In this document: one piece after another, positions 1-7,994 of the stretch
How the letters are laid out: each line of letters opens with the position of its first letter
Position numbering within the stretch: the first letter of the stretch is position 1
DNA from: an uncultured Porphyromonadaceae bacterium
GTDB taxonomy: Bacteria > Bacteroidota > Bacteroidia > Bacteroidales > Muribaculaceae
Reading direction: 5' to 3'
Assembly (NCBI GenBank): GCA_900546835.1
Contig: UREH01000082.1
Coordinates: forward strand, 1-10,414
DNA: 10,414 nucleotides
Made by a program: the position numbers and the translations under genes
Notes under the pieces: model-generated
Told to the model about the DNA's origin: nothing
The model's database searches: none
What the model saw: the letters and a program-made list of their open reading frames with translations, nothing else

Positions 1-1
1 C

Positions 2-250
2 GAGGCAACAGAGTTCCCCACCCCCGTCTGCCCCGTCTACCAGAACGTCGACGCCAAGCCCCACACCGCCCCCGCCGAAATCAAGGCCAACCTCGTAGCT
101 CAGCTCACCGCTCCCGTCCGCTGGACCCAGGGCGTGCAGAACATGATTGCCGACGGCGCCACCGAATTCACCGAACTCGGCCCGGGCAAGGTCCTTCAGG
201 GCCTCGTGCTGAAAATCAACCGCGACGTTGCCGTCGCCGGCCGCCAGTAA
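2..250 (+). CDS. fabD: FabD C-terminus (malonyl-CoA:ACP transacylase), partial
   Basis: This is the last 82 codons of a gene that begins left of the window; the frame runs open from base 2 to the TAA at 248-250. FabD moves the malonyl group from CoA to acyl carrier protein in the cytoplasm, supplying the extender unit for fatty acid synthesis. Visible family marks are the VRWTQGVQNMIADGATEF stretch followed by ELGPGKVLQGLV, the usual C-terminal helix-strand region of FabD. The catalytic Ser (GHSLGE) and His lie in the missing part and cannot be checked. The gene ends in a strong hairpin terminator 38 bases downstream, so it is not co-transcribed with the glycosidase that follows. A polyketide-type acyltransferase domain could share this tail, but the ending right after the motif fits stand-alone FabD. 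Confidence 0.88.
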   Translation, partial: EATEFPTPVCPVYQNVDAKPHTAPAEIKANLVAQLTAPVRWTQGVQNMIADGATEFTELGPGKVLQGLVLKINRDVAVAGRQ

Positions 251-287
251 TCCTCCACCTACTGAAGAAAGTAAATCCCAACCATAC

Positions 288-320
288 GGCGATGCGCCCC
301 ACCCGGGCGCATCGCCTTTT
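288..320 (+). terminator. Rho-independent terminator of fabD
   Basis: Perfect 12-bp GC-rich inverted repeat, GGCGATGCGCCC (288-299) and GGGCGCATCGCC (305-316), with a 5-base loop, followed directly by TTTTCTTT. It sits 38 bases after the fabD stop codon and separates fabD from the GH92 gene. Confidence 0.9.
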
Positions 321-415
321 CTTTGGTGCTCGTGCCGCCGGCTTTCCGGCTCCGGAAAATCCCCCTATTGCCATTCTTTGCTTCAAATCTGCTATTATTA
401 CAGCCACCGAATTGT

Positions 416-423
416 TAATTTTG
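416..423 (+). promoter_or_regulatory. Candidate -7 box for the GH92 gene
   Basis: TAATTTTG matches the Bacteroidetes primary sigma factor -7 consensus TAnnTTTG and lies in the AT-rich part of the 221-bp spacer. Transcription would start near 428-430, giving a leader of about 42 bases before the ATG at 472. No TTTG at the expected 19-21 bp upstream spacing is present, so the promoter may be weak or activator-dependent. Confidence 0.45.
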
Positions 424-471
424 CGTATTCCGACCATCCTTCAATCCACGAAATTCTCCTGACCGACTCCG

Positions 472-3213
472 ATGAAAAGTAAACTCCTGACCCTGATTGT
501 ATTCGGCGGCATTGCCACGGTTGCCTCCGCAACCACGAAAAATGTTGCGCCGCATGCGCGCATCACATCCTCGTCGGAACAGCCCGGCCATCCGGCCTCG
601 GCCGTTGCCGACGGCATTATCGGCATCGACGGACTGGGCGAATGGCGCTCCACCTCCGACATGACATCCTGGGGCGAACTCCACTACCCAGACTTAACCC
701 TCAGCTGGGACGAGCCGCAAACCATCGACCGTGTAGTAATCTACGACACCCCCTCCGAAGCCCACCACATCGCCGCCGTTGAGCTGCGCATGAGCGACGG
801 ATCGGTGGAATACGTCAATTCCATCGCCAACGACGGCTCACCGCGCGAGATACGTTTCTCCCCGCGCACGGTCGAATGGATGAAAGTCGTGGCCTCCGAC
901 GCCCAGCATACCGGCGTCGGCCTCTCCGAAATCGAGGTGTTCACCTCCACCGGAGGCACCGACGACTACGTCGAGAAGGTAAATCCCTACATCGAGACCG
1001 CCCGCGGCCGCTATTTCTTCTTCGCCACCGGCTCGATGCCATTCGGTATGATCAGCGCCGCCCCGCTCACACGCAACAAGAACCAGGGTGGCGGCGGCTA
1101 TAACTACAACTCCACCGAAATCCTCGGATTCCCGCAGCTTCACGACTGGATGATCGGCGCCGTAGTACTCATGCCTGCCGACGGAGATGTCGATCCCACT
1201 CTGGGCGAGCAGGGGTGGAAATCGCAGTTCCGCCACGAAAGCGAAATCGTTCGCCCGGGCTACCACCGCGTATTCCTCGACGACTACCGCATGTGGGTGG
1301 AAAACACCTGCACCGACCGCGTCTCGATGTACCGCATCACACCCGCCGACTCCTCGCGCACCACCTCGATGCTCCTGAGCCTCGGCGGCTTCGTGGGAAC
1401 CACCACAATGATCAATCCGCGCGTGCACCGCACCGGCCCCTCATCGATTGCCGGCGAAGTGACCACCGTAGGGCGCCTCTGGGGCGGTCCCGACAGCGTG
1501 CGCGTATATTTCGCCATGGATTTCGACCGCCCCATCGAGAGCCTCGACGGATGGAACGCCAAGGGGGTTATCCCTGACGTCGACACATTTGCCGACACCG
1601 CCGCCGCCACCAAATTCTTCCCCTCCGAATATTTCTCCTACTGGACAGCCCCCACGGCAGGCGTGCGCGCCAATTTCGGCCACATAAAGCCCGGCGATCA
1701 CCTTCACGCCAAGGTGGCCGTAAGCTACGTCAGCGAGGCCAACGCGCAGGAGAACATCGCCCGTGAACTCCCCCAATGGGATTTCGACTCCACACACGAC
1801 GCCGCCACGGCCACATGGCGCGAACAACTCGGACGCATCCACGTGGAAGGTGGCACCGACGCCCAGCAGGAGAAATTCTATACCGACCTGTGGCACGTGC
1901 TTCTCGGACGCCATAAGATTAACGACGCCAACGGCGATTATCCCGACTACACCGACGGCCGACGCGACGGCGCCTTCACACGCGACGTGCGCTTCCACGC
2001 CCGCCGTCTGCCTATGAAAGCCGACGGGACCGCCCGCTTCAATATGTACAATTCCGACTCCTTCTGGCTCTCGCAGTGGAACCTCAACACGCTATGGGGC
2101 TTGGCCTGGCCCGAAGTGCTCGACGACTTCGCTGCCTGCCTGGTTCAGTACGCCGAAAACGGCGGCCTTATTCCGCGCGGCCCGAACCTCGGCGGCTACT
2201 CATATATAATGACCGCCTGCCCCGCCACGAGCCTCATAGCCTGCGCCTTCCAGAAAGGCATGCTCACCAAATGCGATCCTGCCAAGGCCTACCGCCACAT
2301 TGTGCGCAACCATACCGGCCACGGCATGCTCGGCAGCAAGGAAGAGATTGATTTCTACGAGCGCAACGGATATTTCGCCGACAATGCCGGCGTAACGCTC
2401 GAAGCCGCCTTCCAGGACTGGACCGTGGGCCAGATGGCCCTCAAGATGGGCAAGAAAGCCGACTACAGCCGCTTCAACCGCCGCGCCTCGGGCTGGACAA
2501 GCCTCTACGACCCTGAAATCGGGCTGATTATGCCCCGTCGCTCCGACGGCTCGTGGCTCCACCGCAATCCGCTCGACGGCTGGGGATGGGTCGAGGCAAA
2601 CGCATGGCAGGCCACCTGGTCGGTTTCGCACGACCTCGACCGCCTTGCCTCCCTGATGGGCGGCGCCGACTCGCTCGCCGCACGCCTCAACCACGCATTT
2701 GAAGAGGGAGCGAAAACCGACTTCACTTCCGACTACAATACAGGATACATAAGCTACGCCAACCAGCCGGGACTCTCGAACGCACACGTTTTCAACCGCA
2801 TAGGCCGCGGCGATCTGACCCAGAAATGGGTGCGCCGCGTGCAGGCGCAGACCTACGGCTACAACATCCCCGACCGTGGCTACGGATGCCACGACGAGGA
2901 CCAGGGGCAGATGGGTGCCACCAGCGCTCTGATGTCGATAGGCCTTTTCAGCGTCACCGGCACCGCCGGCGTCAACCCCGACTACGACGTTACGTCGCCC
3001 ATTTTCGACCGTGTTGTAATCCAGCTTCCCAAGCCCTACTATCCAGGCAAACAGCTGGAAATCATCACCGACAACTGTTCGGCCGACAACTATCTGATTG
3101 ACTCGGCCACCTTCAACGGTCAGCCCCTCGACCCCATGCGCGCCATCATCACGCATGATGCCCTCAGCCAAGGCGGCCTCCTCCACATCACCCTCAGATC
3201 CCCCCATAAATAA
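472..3213 (+). CDS. Secreted GH92 family glycosidase (alpha-mannosidase family) with N-terminal discoidin-like domain
   Basis: A 913-residue exported enzyme of glycoside hydrolase family 92, whose characterised members are calcium-dependent exo-acting alpha-mannosidases that trim N-glycans and mannans. Residues 1-20 form a signal peptide (MKSKLL, hydrophobic core, VASA-T cleavage site). No lipobox Cys follows, so a periplasmic or secreted product is likely. Residues about 24-158 resemble an F5/8 type C (discoidin/CBM32-like) domain. The GH92 N-terminal beta-sandwich begins at VNPYIE (170-175) and MPFGM (189-193). The helical catalytic domain runs from about 450 to 900. E708 in VEANAWQ corresponds to the family's catalytic acid, and D808-E809-D810 before QGQM corresponds to the paired catalytic aspartates as I recall them from Bacteroides BT3990. 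The N-terminal signature is unusual: ARGRYFFFATGS replaces the common GHGxxxPGA, and GFPQLHDWMIG replaces GFSHTHLSG. Mannoside specificity is therefore not assured. No SusC/SusD pair is nearby, so this is not an evident polysaccharide utilisation locus. Confidence 0.9.
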   Translation: MKSKLLTLIVFGGIATVASATTKNVAPHARITSSSEQPGHPASAVADGIIGIDGLGEWRSTSDMTSWGELHYPDLTLSWDEPQTIDRVVIYDTPSEAHHIAAVELRMSDGSVEYVNSIANDGSPREIRFSPRTVEWMKVVASDAQHTGVGLSEIEVFTSTGGTDDYVEKVNPYIETARGRYFFFATGSMPFGMISAAPLTRNKNQGGGGYNYNSTEILGFPQLHDWMIGAVVLMPADGDVDPTLGEQGWKSQFRHESEIVRPGYHRVFLDDYRMWVENTCTDRVSMYRITPADSSRTTSMLLSLGGFVGTTTMINPRVHRTGPSSIAGEVTTVGRLWGGPDSVRVYFAMDFDRPIESLDGWNAKGVIPDVDTFADTAAATKFFPSEYFSYWTAPTAGVRANFGHIKPGDHLHAKVAVSYVSEANAQENIARELPQWDFDSTHDAATATWREQLGRIHVEGGTDAQQEKFYTDLWHVLLGRHKINDANGDYPDYTDGRRDGAFTRDVRFHARRLPMKADGTARFNMYNSDSFWLSQWNLNTLWGLAWPEVLDDFAACLVQYAENGGLIPRGPNLGGYSYIMTACPATSLIACAFQKGMLTKCDPAKAYRHIVRNHTGHGMLGSKEEIDFYERNGYFADNAGVTLEAAFQDWTVGQMALKMGKKADYSRFNRRASGWTSLYDPEIGLIMPRRSDGSWLHRNPLDGWGWVEANAWQATWSVSHDLDRLASLMGGADSLAARLNHAFEEGAKTDFTSDYNTGYISYANQPGLSNAHVFNRIGRGDLTQKWVRRVQAQTYGYNIPDRGYGCHDEDQGQMGATSALMSIGLFSVTGTAGVNPDYDVTSPIFDRVVIQLPKPYYPGKQLEIITDNCSADNYLIDSATFNGQPLDPMRAIITHDALSQGGLLHITLRSPHK

Positions 3214-3254
3214 GAGGGGGTTTAACATCTAATATCAAACACCCTCCAAGCCCC

Positions 3255-3303
3255 GGGCCTGAGTTCTATAGTGTCTTTAAGGCCCTTAAAGTATTCAGGA
3301 CCC
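3255..3303. repeat. Nested palindrome built from TTTAAGG-like units
   Basis: The core is CTTTAAGG (3275-3282), one base, then CCTTAAAG (3284-3291), a perfect 8-bp inverted repeat. It sits inside an outer stem, GGGCCTGA (3255-3262) against TCAGGaCCC (3295-3303) with one bulged base. A further related unit, CCCTTTAGG, lies at 3301-3309. It is not followed by a T run and does not look like a standard terminator. Degenerate repeats of this TTTAAGG style occur in Bacteroidales spacers as far as I recall. The function is unknown. Confidence 0.55.
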
Positions 3304-3332
3304 TTTAGGCCTCCAAAAGCCCGGAGCTGAAT

Positions 3333-3373
3333 AAAAAGTTGCCGCCCCTGCGATACGGAATCGCAGGGGCGGC
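3333..3373 (-). terminator. Rho-independent terminator of the exopolysaccharide export genes
   Basis: Perfect 14-bp inverted repeat GCCGCCCCTGCGAT (3341-3354) and ATCGCAGGGGCGGC (3360-3373) with loop ACGGA. Read on the minus strand, the stem is followed by AACTTTTTATT, a fair T tract. It begins 27 bases past the autokinase stop codon. On the plus strand the stem is followed only by GTTTATG, so it could also slow GH92 read-through, but it is better placed for the minus strand. Confidence 0.85.
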
Positions 3374-3400
3374 GTTTATGTATCCCTGTTATTGTGGAAT

Positions 3401-5842
3401 TCAGGATTTCTTCTTCGAGCCGTAGCCATAGCCATAGCCGTAACCATAGCCATAACCGTAGCGCGAGTAGAGACCTGCGCGGTTGCCCGACTCGGTGCCG
3501 TTGAGGATAACGGCCATGTTGTGGTAGATGCCCTGATCGTACATCTGCTCGATTTCGGGGAGCATGGCGCGCTCAAGCAGACCTGCACGGATAATGAAAA
3601 CCGTCATATCGGCGTAGCGGGCGATAATCTTCGCGTCAGCCACGACTTCCACAGGCGGGCAGTCGAGAATCACGTAATCATACTCGCTCTTGAGCTTCTC
3701 GAGCATGGTCTTGAGGCGCGGCGAATAGAGCATCTCCGAAGGATTGGGAGGCAGTGCGCCTACTGGTACGAGGTCGAGCCCATCGGTGCCGTTCACGCTG
3801 TGCACCATAATCTCGTCGAGCGTGGCGTGGCCCGAAAGCAGTGCGCTCAGACCCTTGGCAGGGCTGCCGGCATAGCCGCTCAGCGAGGCCTTGCGGAGGT
3901 CGAGGTCGACCACACACACCCGCTTATCCTTGATGGCAAGCACAGTGGCAAGGTTTATGGTGATGAATGTCTTGCCGGAACCCGGATTGGCAGATGTGAC
4001 CATAATGGTGCGTGCGCCTACAGCTTCCGCATCGGTCATCAGCTCGAGGTTGGTGCGGATTACGCGGAAAGCCTCGTTGATTATGTTGCCCACACCCTTC
4101 TTGACCATCACCACGCGGCGGTCGGTCTGGTCGGCCGTCGCCTTACGCAGACGGTCGAGGCCACGGCGCTTCTTGTAGCCCAGCGGTATCTCGCCCATGA
4201 AAGGAACGGAGAGCATATCGAGGTCCTTGCGGCCGCGCACCCGGGTATTGAAGTTTTCAGTTATGTAGATAAGGCCCACGGGGATGAGCAGACCCATCAG
4301 GATTGCCACGAGCATCACGTTGCGGCGGTTGGGGGCCACGGGAGCGCCCGACCCCATAGGAGGCGTGATAACGCGGGTATTGTAGGCGGTAAATGCCTGC
4401 GACAGCTCATTCTCCTCACGCTTCTGGAGCAGATAGAGATAAAGACTTTCCTTTACCTTCTGCTGGCGCTCCACGCTCAGAAGATAGCGGGCCTGGGTCG
4501 GGTTGGCCTGCAGATGTACCGAAGCGGTGGCACGCGAGCTCTCGGCGGTACGAACCTGCGATTTGAGGGTCACCACATAGTTGTCGATCGACTGAAGGAT
4601 AGCCTGACGCATGCCGGCAAGCTGATTGTCGAGGTCGACCACGAGCGGGTTTGAGGTCGAGGAGTTCTCCACAAGGTTGTTGCGCTCCAGCAGGTGCTTG
4701 TTGTAGTCCTGAATCTGGCTCTCGATATTGAAGTTCTCAAGGCCGGCGTTAGCGGGAAGAACGTTGAAGGAGTTGGCAGAGTTAGTGAGGTAGGAGCGGA
4801 TATAGTTGGCCATCGAGAGGCGGTTGTTGAGGCCGGCCACCTCATCGGATGCCTGGGCGGCGCGGTTGAAATAGAGCTGCGAGGCCTGTTCGATGTCGGG
4901 CACCATATGGGCCGACTTATACGAGGAAATGTCGGAATCCACGTTGCCGAGCTCGCTCTCGATTACGGCCAGACGGTCCTTGATGAATTCGGAGGTGGAA
5001 ACGGCAATCTGGTTCTTGTCGCGGATCCAGTTTTCATTGTACACGTCGATAAGCGTCTGGAGGAGATCCTCGGCGCGCTCGGTGCTTACGTCGTTGTGCG
5101 ATAGCGAGATTACCGAGCTGTAGTCGGTTTCTGTCTCAGCCTTTATCGAGCCGGCATAGCCTAGGGCGGCCGAATGCAGCGGTGTGCGTCTTACCTTTAT
5201 CTCCAGAGGGCTCTCCACGCGGCCGCTGGTATAGCGCGGATTGGGGAGCACGGCGATTTTACCGACAGGCGACGCTATTGTGTCGACCCGGGCATATGTA
5301 GTCTTTACATCCTTACCGGGAATTTCGTCCGTACCCTTGGTGAAGTCGGACAGGAGAAGGGAGCCGTCGGGACTGAGAGTGGCGGTGAAAGCCACGCTCT
5401 CGCGCTCGCCGAGTTCGGGGAATGCGAACGAAACCGGAAGATTGGAACCATATAGAGTGCGGTCGTGAAACATTCCGGGCGTGGAGTAGTTCACGTCGAG
5501 ACCGAGGCGCTTGACTACCTCGTACATCACCGTGGGCGATGTGATGGCAACAATCTCATTGAGCACGTTGGTGTTGCTCTGGAGGAATCCCATGCCGGTG
5601 AACGACGAGCCGACGTCGCCGCCGGAGGTGCCACTGATGCGGTCGTTCTTGATAAGGATTTTAGCGGTACGCTCGTAGACCGGAGGTGTCTTCAGCAGAT
5701 GGTAAACGGCGAATCCGCAGCAGAGTGCGAGCGAGATTACGAACCAGTACCACCGCGACACACACATATAGAGCAGATCCTTTGCGGTGAGGGTCTGCAC
5801 GGCCTGCACGTTTTGCGAAGAGGCGTTAGCGTTGTCTTGCAC
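3401..5842 (-). CDS. Wzc-type polysaccharide copolymerase / tyrosine autokinase
   Basis: An 813-residue inner-membrane protein joining a Wzz-like chain-length/copolymerase part to a cytoplasmic BY-kinase, as in Wzc of capsule export systems. Membrane segments lie at about 32-49 and 507-527. The periplasmic part between them carries long helices (about 255-480) and a GNVR-like stretch near 452-500. The kinase has Walker A ANPGSGKT (618-625), Walker A' VVDLDLR (644-650) and Walker B VILDCPP (724-730). The C-terminus is a tyrosine cluster: Y792, then seven Tyr-Gly pairs (795-808), then SKKKS. Autophosphorylation of such tails in trans controls oligomer state and export in characterised Wzc proteins. 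The start is GTG (5840-5842): reading upstream in frame meets a TAA before any ATG, and the next Met is at residue 26. It lies 34 bases behind the Wza-type gene, its expected outer-membrane partner, and the two are surely one transcript. The catalytic motifs are intact. Confidence 0.93.
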   Translation of the reverse strand: MQDNANASSQNVQAVQTLTAKDLLYMCVSRWYWFVISLALCCGFAVYHLLKTPPVYERTAKILIKNDRISGTSGGDVGSSFTGMGFLQSNTNVLNEIVAITSPTVMYEVVKRLGLDVNYSTPGMFHDRTLYGSNLPVSFAFPELGERESVAFTATLSPDGSLLLSDFTKGTDEIPGKDVKTTYARVDTIASPVGKIAVLPNPRYTSGRVESPLEIKVRRTPLHSAALGYAGSIKAETETDYSSVISLSHNDVSTERAEDLLQTLIDVYNENWIRDKNQIAVSTSEFIKDRLAVIESELGNVDSDISSYKSAHMVPDIEQASQLYFNRAAQASDEVAGLNNRLSMANYIRSYLTNSANSFNVLPANAGLENFNIESQIQDYNKHLLERNNLVENSSTSNPLVVDLDNQLAGMRQAILQSIDNYVVTLKSQVRTAESSRATASVHLQANPTQARYLLSVERQQKVKESLYLYLLQKREENELSQAFTAYNTRVITPPMGSGAPVAPNRRNVMLVAILMGLLIPVGLIYITENFNTRVRGRKDLDMLSVPFMGEIPLGYKKRRGLDRLRKATADQTDRRVVMVKKGVGNIINEAFRVIRTNLELMTDAEAVGARTIMVTSANPGSGKTFITINLATVLAIKDKRVCVVDLDLRKASLSGYAGSPAKGLSALLSGHATLDEIMVHSVNGTDGLDLVPVGALPPNPSEMLYSPRLKTMLEKLKSEYDYVILDCPPVEVVADAKIIARYADMTVFIIRAGLLERAMLPEIEQMYDQGIYHNMAVILNGTESGNRAGLYSRYGYGYGYGYGYGYGSKKKS
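3419..3460. repeat. 6-bp tandem repeat encoding the (Tyr-Gly)7 tail
   Basis: Seven consecutive 6-base units, TA[TC]GG[TC] on the coding (minus) strand, give seven Tyr-Gly dipeptides at the autokinase C-terminus. Units differ only at the third codon positions. Gain or loss of a unit would stay in frame and change the number of tyrosines. Confidence 0.9.
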
Positions 5843-5876
5843 GGTTGTTTGGTAGTTGTATGTTTGTATTTACGTT

Positions 5877-6701
5877 TTATTTCCAGATGAGCACGGCCAC
5901 GGTGGTGAGCAGCGACGCGATTGAAATCCAGAAGCCGGGAGTGAGCGGTGTGGATCCGTTGGCGGTGGTCTGACGTTTACGCACGTCGTTGGGCGAAACC
6001 ACTATGACGTCGTCCTGCTGGAGATAGAATACGGGCGACTCCATCACCGAGCGCGAGTCGGTAAGATCCACGCGGTGGGCCATCTGCTTGCCGTTTTCCT
6101 GACGGAGCACGAGCACGTCGGTGCGCTTGCCCTGGATTGTAAGGTCGCCGGCGCCGGCGAGGGCGTCGAGCAGCGTGAAGCGGTCGCGGTCGAAGTTCAC
6201 ACGGCCGGGCCTGTTGACCTCGCCGAGCACGGATACTCCGTGGTTAAGGAAGTCCACAACCACTACAGGGTCCTTCACCAGATTACGGCTGATAAGCTCT
6301 TTCTGGATATATTCGGCCACTTCAGCGCGGCGCATTCCCCCGATATGGAGAGTGCCGAGCACGGGAAACTGGATGTCGCCGTAGGCATCGACAACATACG
6401 AGGCGACCTCGTTGCTCGACGAGCCGGAGGCGGAAGTCACACCTGGCTGTCCGGCGCGCTGAGCCACCATGGGAAGATTGAAGAGGGATGCCAGAGCGGG
6501 GTCCTTCGATACGACTACAATCGAGACGCGATCGTCGGGACGCACGGTAATATCATTGGCTACGGGAATGTCGCGCGACTCGCCGGTCTGGATGTCGTTG
6601 AAATATGTCACGTCTTTGGGCGTGTGGCATGAGAAAGCTACCATGGCCAGCGAGGCGATCAGGCCCGCGCGAAGCGTTTTGGCTATCATGTTACGAAGCA
6701 T
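5877..6701 (-). CDS. Wza-type polysaccharide export outer-membrane lipoprotein
   Basis: A 274-residue polysaccharide biosynthesis/export family protein expected to form the outer-membrane exit channel for the exopolysaccharide. A hydrophobic signal segment (about 7-24) ends in AFSC, with C25 the likely lipidated cysteine; Bacteroidetes lipoboxes are relaxed at these positions. Translation could also begin at M5. The export (PES) domain starts at VRPDDRVSI (53-61) and continues to about 150 (DAYGDIQFPVLGTLHIGG, then a helix). One SLBB-type domain follows at about 153-205, with GEVNRPGRV at 160-168. A C-terminal hydrophobic helix (256-273) ends at the last residue, matching the usual Bacteroidetes short form rather than the longer E. 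coli Wza. The gene lies 87 bases after the sugar-phosphate transferase and 34 bases before the autokinase. No promoter box of the TAnnTTTG type was found in the 87-bp gap, so one operon is likely. Confidence 0.92.
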   Translation of the reverse strand: MLRNMIAKTLRAGLIASLAMVAFSCHTPKDVTYFNDIQTGESRDIPVANDITVRPDDRVSIVVVSKDPALASLFNLPMVAQRAGQPGVTSASGSSSNEVASYVVDAYGDIQFPVLGTLHIGGMRRAEVAEYIQKELISRNLVKDPVVVVDFLNHGVSVLGEVNRPGRVNFDRDRFTLLDALAGAGDLTIQGKRTDVLVLRQENGKQMAHRVDLTDSRSVMESPVFYLQQDDVIVVSPNDVRKRQTTANGSTPLTPGFWISIASLLTTVAVLIWK

Positions 6702-6788
6702 AACGTTGAGTGTGTGTGGTATATGTGTTATATTATTTTATTGAATCATTTTTCGGGTATGAGGCAGCACGGGCGACGGCAGAGGGAT

Positions 6789-7928
6789 TCAGTCGTAGCC
6801 TCCCGAGATGCCCAGACGCGTCTGGCGACGCCTGATGGCCCTGGTAAGCGCCCAGTTGAACGTCACCCAGAGCACGAGGTCGCAAACGAGCACCATGAAG
6901 ACGCCCATTATATGCGAAAGCATTATGTTGACCAGGATGAGCAGCGATGCCAGCAGCAGAATCGTAATCATGGCCGGCCGCTGAGGTATTCCAAGGGCAA
7001 GGAGCTTATGGTGGATATGTACACGGTCGGGAAGGAACGTGCTGTGTCCGCGCAGAATGCGGTGGGCGAACACGCGGAGTACGTCGAGACACGGAATGGC
7101 AATCGGCGAGAAGGCAAGCACCATTATATTGGTGGAGTAGACCGAATCGAACGGTACACGGGTCATAGCCATCGACATGAAGGCGAGCAGCAGTCCGATG
7201 GTAAGCGCCCCGGTATCGCCCATAAAGATTTTTTTCTGCTTGAGCGGATTGCCGAACACATTGTAGTAGAAAAAAGGCACGAGCGTGCCCAGTCCGGCAA
7301 GCGCCAGCAGGCTGAGCTGCGGGCTACCCAGCATATAGAAGGCAATCGCATAAAATACCATGGCGATTCCGCCCAGACCCGAGGCAAGCCCGTCGATGCC
7401 GTCGATAAGGTTCAAGGCATTGATGATGTAGACCACCAGGACTATCGACATCAGATAGGATACAACCACATTGATTTCTTCGAATCCGAGCATCCCGTGG
7501 AGCGACACCAGCCTGATTCCGGCAGCCGCGAGAAAAACGGCTGCGATAATCTGACCGATAAATTTGGCGCGGTACTTCACTCCGATGAGGTCGTCGGCCA
7601 TTCCGATCAGATACATCATCATAAGCGCGCAGAGTCCGAAACAGAGCACGTGAAAATCTGCCTGGGTGGAAAACACACTGCCGAACAGCGACTCCACCCC
7701 GGGGTTGAAAAGCCGCTTCATGCCGCTTACGAAGCAAAGTGAGAAAATTATGGCGGGCATGAACGATATGCCGCCCAGACGCGGAACGGCTCCCTTGTGA
7801 ATCTTCCGCTCATCGGGCACATCGAAGAGTTTTTTTCTGAATGCAATGAGCAAAATCTGAGGAATAATGATGCCCGTGAGGAGCAGACTCACCACAAAGA
7901 CCGATATTCCATCTATAATCCAATCCAT
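6789..7928 (-). CDS. MraY/WecA-family polyprenyl-phosphate sugar-1-phosphate transferase
   Basis: A 379-residue multi-pass membrane enzyme that would load a sugar-1-phosphate (GlcNAc-1-P or a relative) from a UDP-sugar onto undecaprenyl phosphate, the first step of exopolysaccharide or O-antigen synthesis. The family motifs are all present: HKGAVPRLGG (44-53), ADDLIGVKYRAKFIGQ (111-126) with the Mg-binding Asp pair D112/D113, NALNLIDGIDGL (170-181), FMGDTG (235-240), and HRxxRGHSTF with DRVHIHH (289-307) near the cytoplasmic substrate site. About ten to eleven hydrophobic helices are visible. I place the start at 7928 (MDWIIDG). An in-frame ATG at 7979 adds 17 residues of unhelpful composition and would fall only 2-4 bases from the predicted transcript start. 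Being first in line with the Wza- and Wzc-type genes, it probably serves the same polysaccharide. The sugar cannot be told from sequence. MraY itself is less likely because no cell-wall genes surround it. Confidence 0.9.
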   Translation of the reverse strand: MDWIIDGISVFVVSLLLTGIIIPQILLIAFRKKLFDVPDERKIHKGAVPRLGGISFMPAIIFSLCFVSGMKRLFNPGVESLFGSVFSTQADFHVLCFGLCALMMMYLIGMADDLIGVKYRAKFIGQIIAAVFLAAAGIRLVSLHGMLGFEEINVVVSYLMSIVLVVYIINALNLIDGIDGLASGLGGIAMVFYAIAFYMLGSPQLSLLALAGLGTLVPFFYYNVFGNPLKQKKIFMGDTGALTIGLLLAFMSMAMTRVPFDSVYSTNIMVLAFSPIAIPCLDVLRVFAHRILRGHSTFLPDRVHIHHKLLALGIPQRPAMITILLLASLLILVNIMLSHIMGVFMVLVCDLVLWVTFNWALTRAIRRRQTRLGISGGYD

Positions 7929-7986
7929 ACAAAGAAAACTAAGTGTGCGACAGCATTCGAATCTGAGGGCATGCCGCAAATCCTTG

Positions 7987-7994
7987 CAAAGTTA
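7987..7994 (-). promoter_or_regulatory. Candidate -7 box for the exopolysaccharide operon
   Basis: The minus strand reads TAACTTTG, an exact TAnnTTTG match. Transcription would start near 7981-7983, giving a leader of about 54 bases to the start at 7928. No TTTG lies at the usual upstream spacing, so this is a partial promoter match. It also argues against the alternative start at 7979. Confidence 0.5.

Larger units (their letters stand above)
3214..3400. other. Convergent spacer between GH92 and the autokinase gene
   Basis: This 187-bp spacer has no credible gene but is unusually rich in inverted repeats. Near the GH92 stop codon, CCCCC (3201-3205) can pair with GGGGG (3216-3220) ahead of TTT. 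Alternatively, GAGGGGGTTT (3214-3223) can pair with AAACACCCTC (3237-3246) with one mismatch. These two stems exclude each other. Neither has a good T tract, so how GH92 transcription ends is not clear. A nested palindrome (3255-3303) and the autokinase terminator (3333-3373) follow. Confidence 0.6.

Noticed and set aside
2200..3228. Minus-strand reading frame of 342 codons opposite the GH92 gene
   Set aside because: Antisense shadow of a well-supported gene; no domain or motif is recognisable and the composition is Val/Gly/Ala-rich.
3392..4654. Long plus-strand reading frame of 420 codons opposite the autokinase gene
   Set aside because: It lies wholly antisense to a gene with intact kinase motifs, and its His/Val/Ala-rich composition is typical of the mirror frame of GC-rich coding DNA.
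6714..7742. Plus-strand frame of 342 codons over the sugar-1-phosphate transferase
   Set aside because: Very hydrophilic mirror of a membrane-protein gene whose family motifs all lie on the other strand.
3401..7928. Phase-variable capsule locus of the Bacteroides fragilis type
   Set aside because: No UpxY/UpxZ-type genes, no invertible promoter flanked by inverted repeats and no recombinase are visible in the window.
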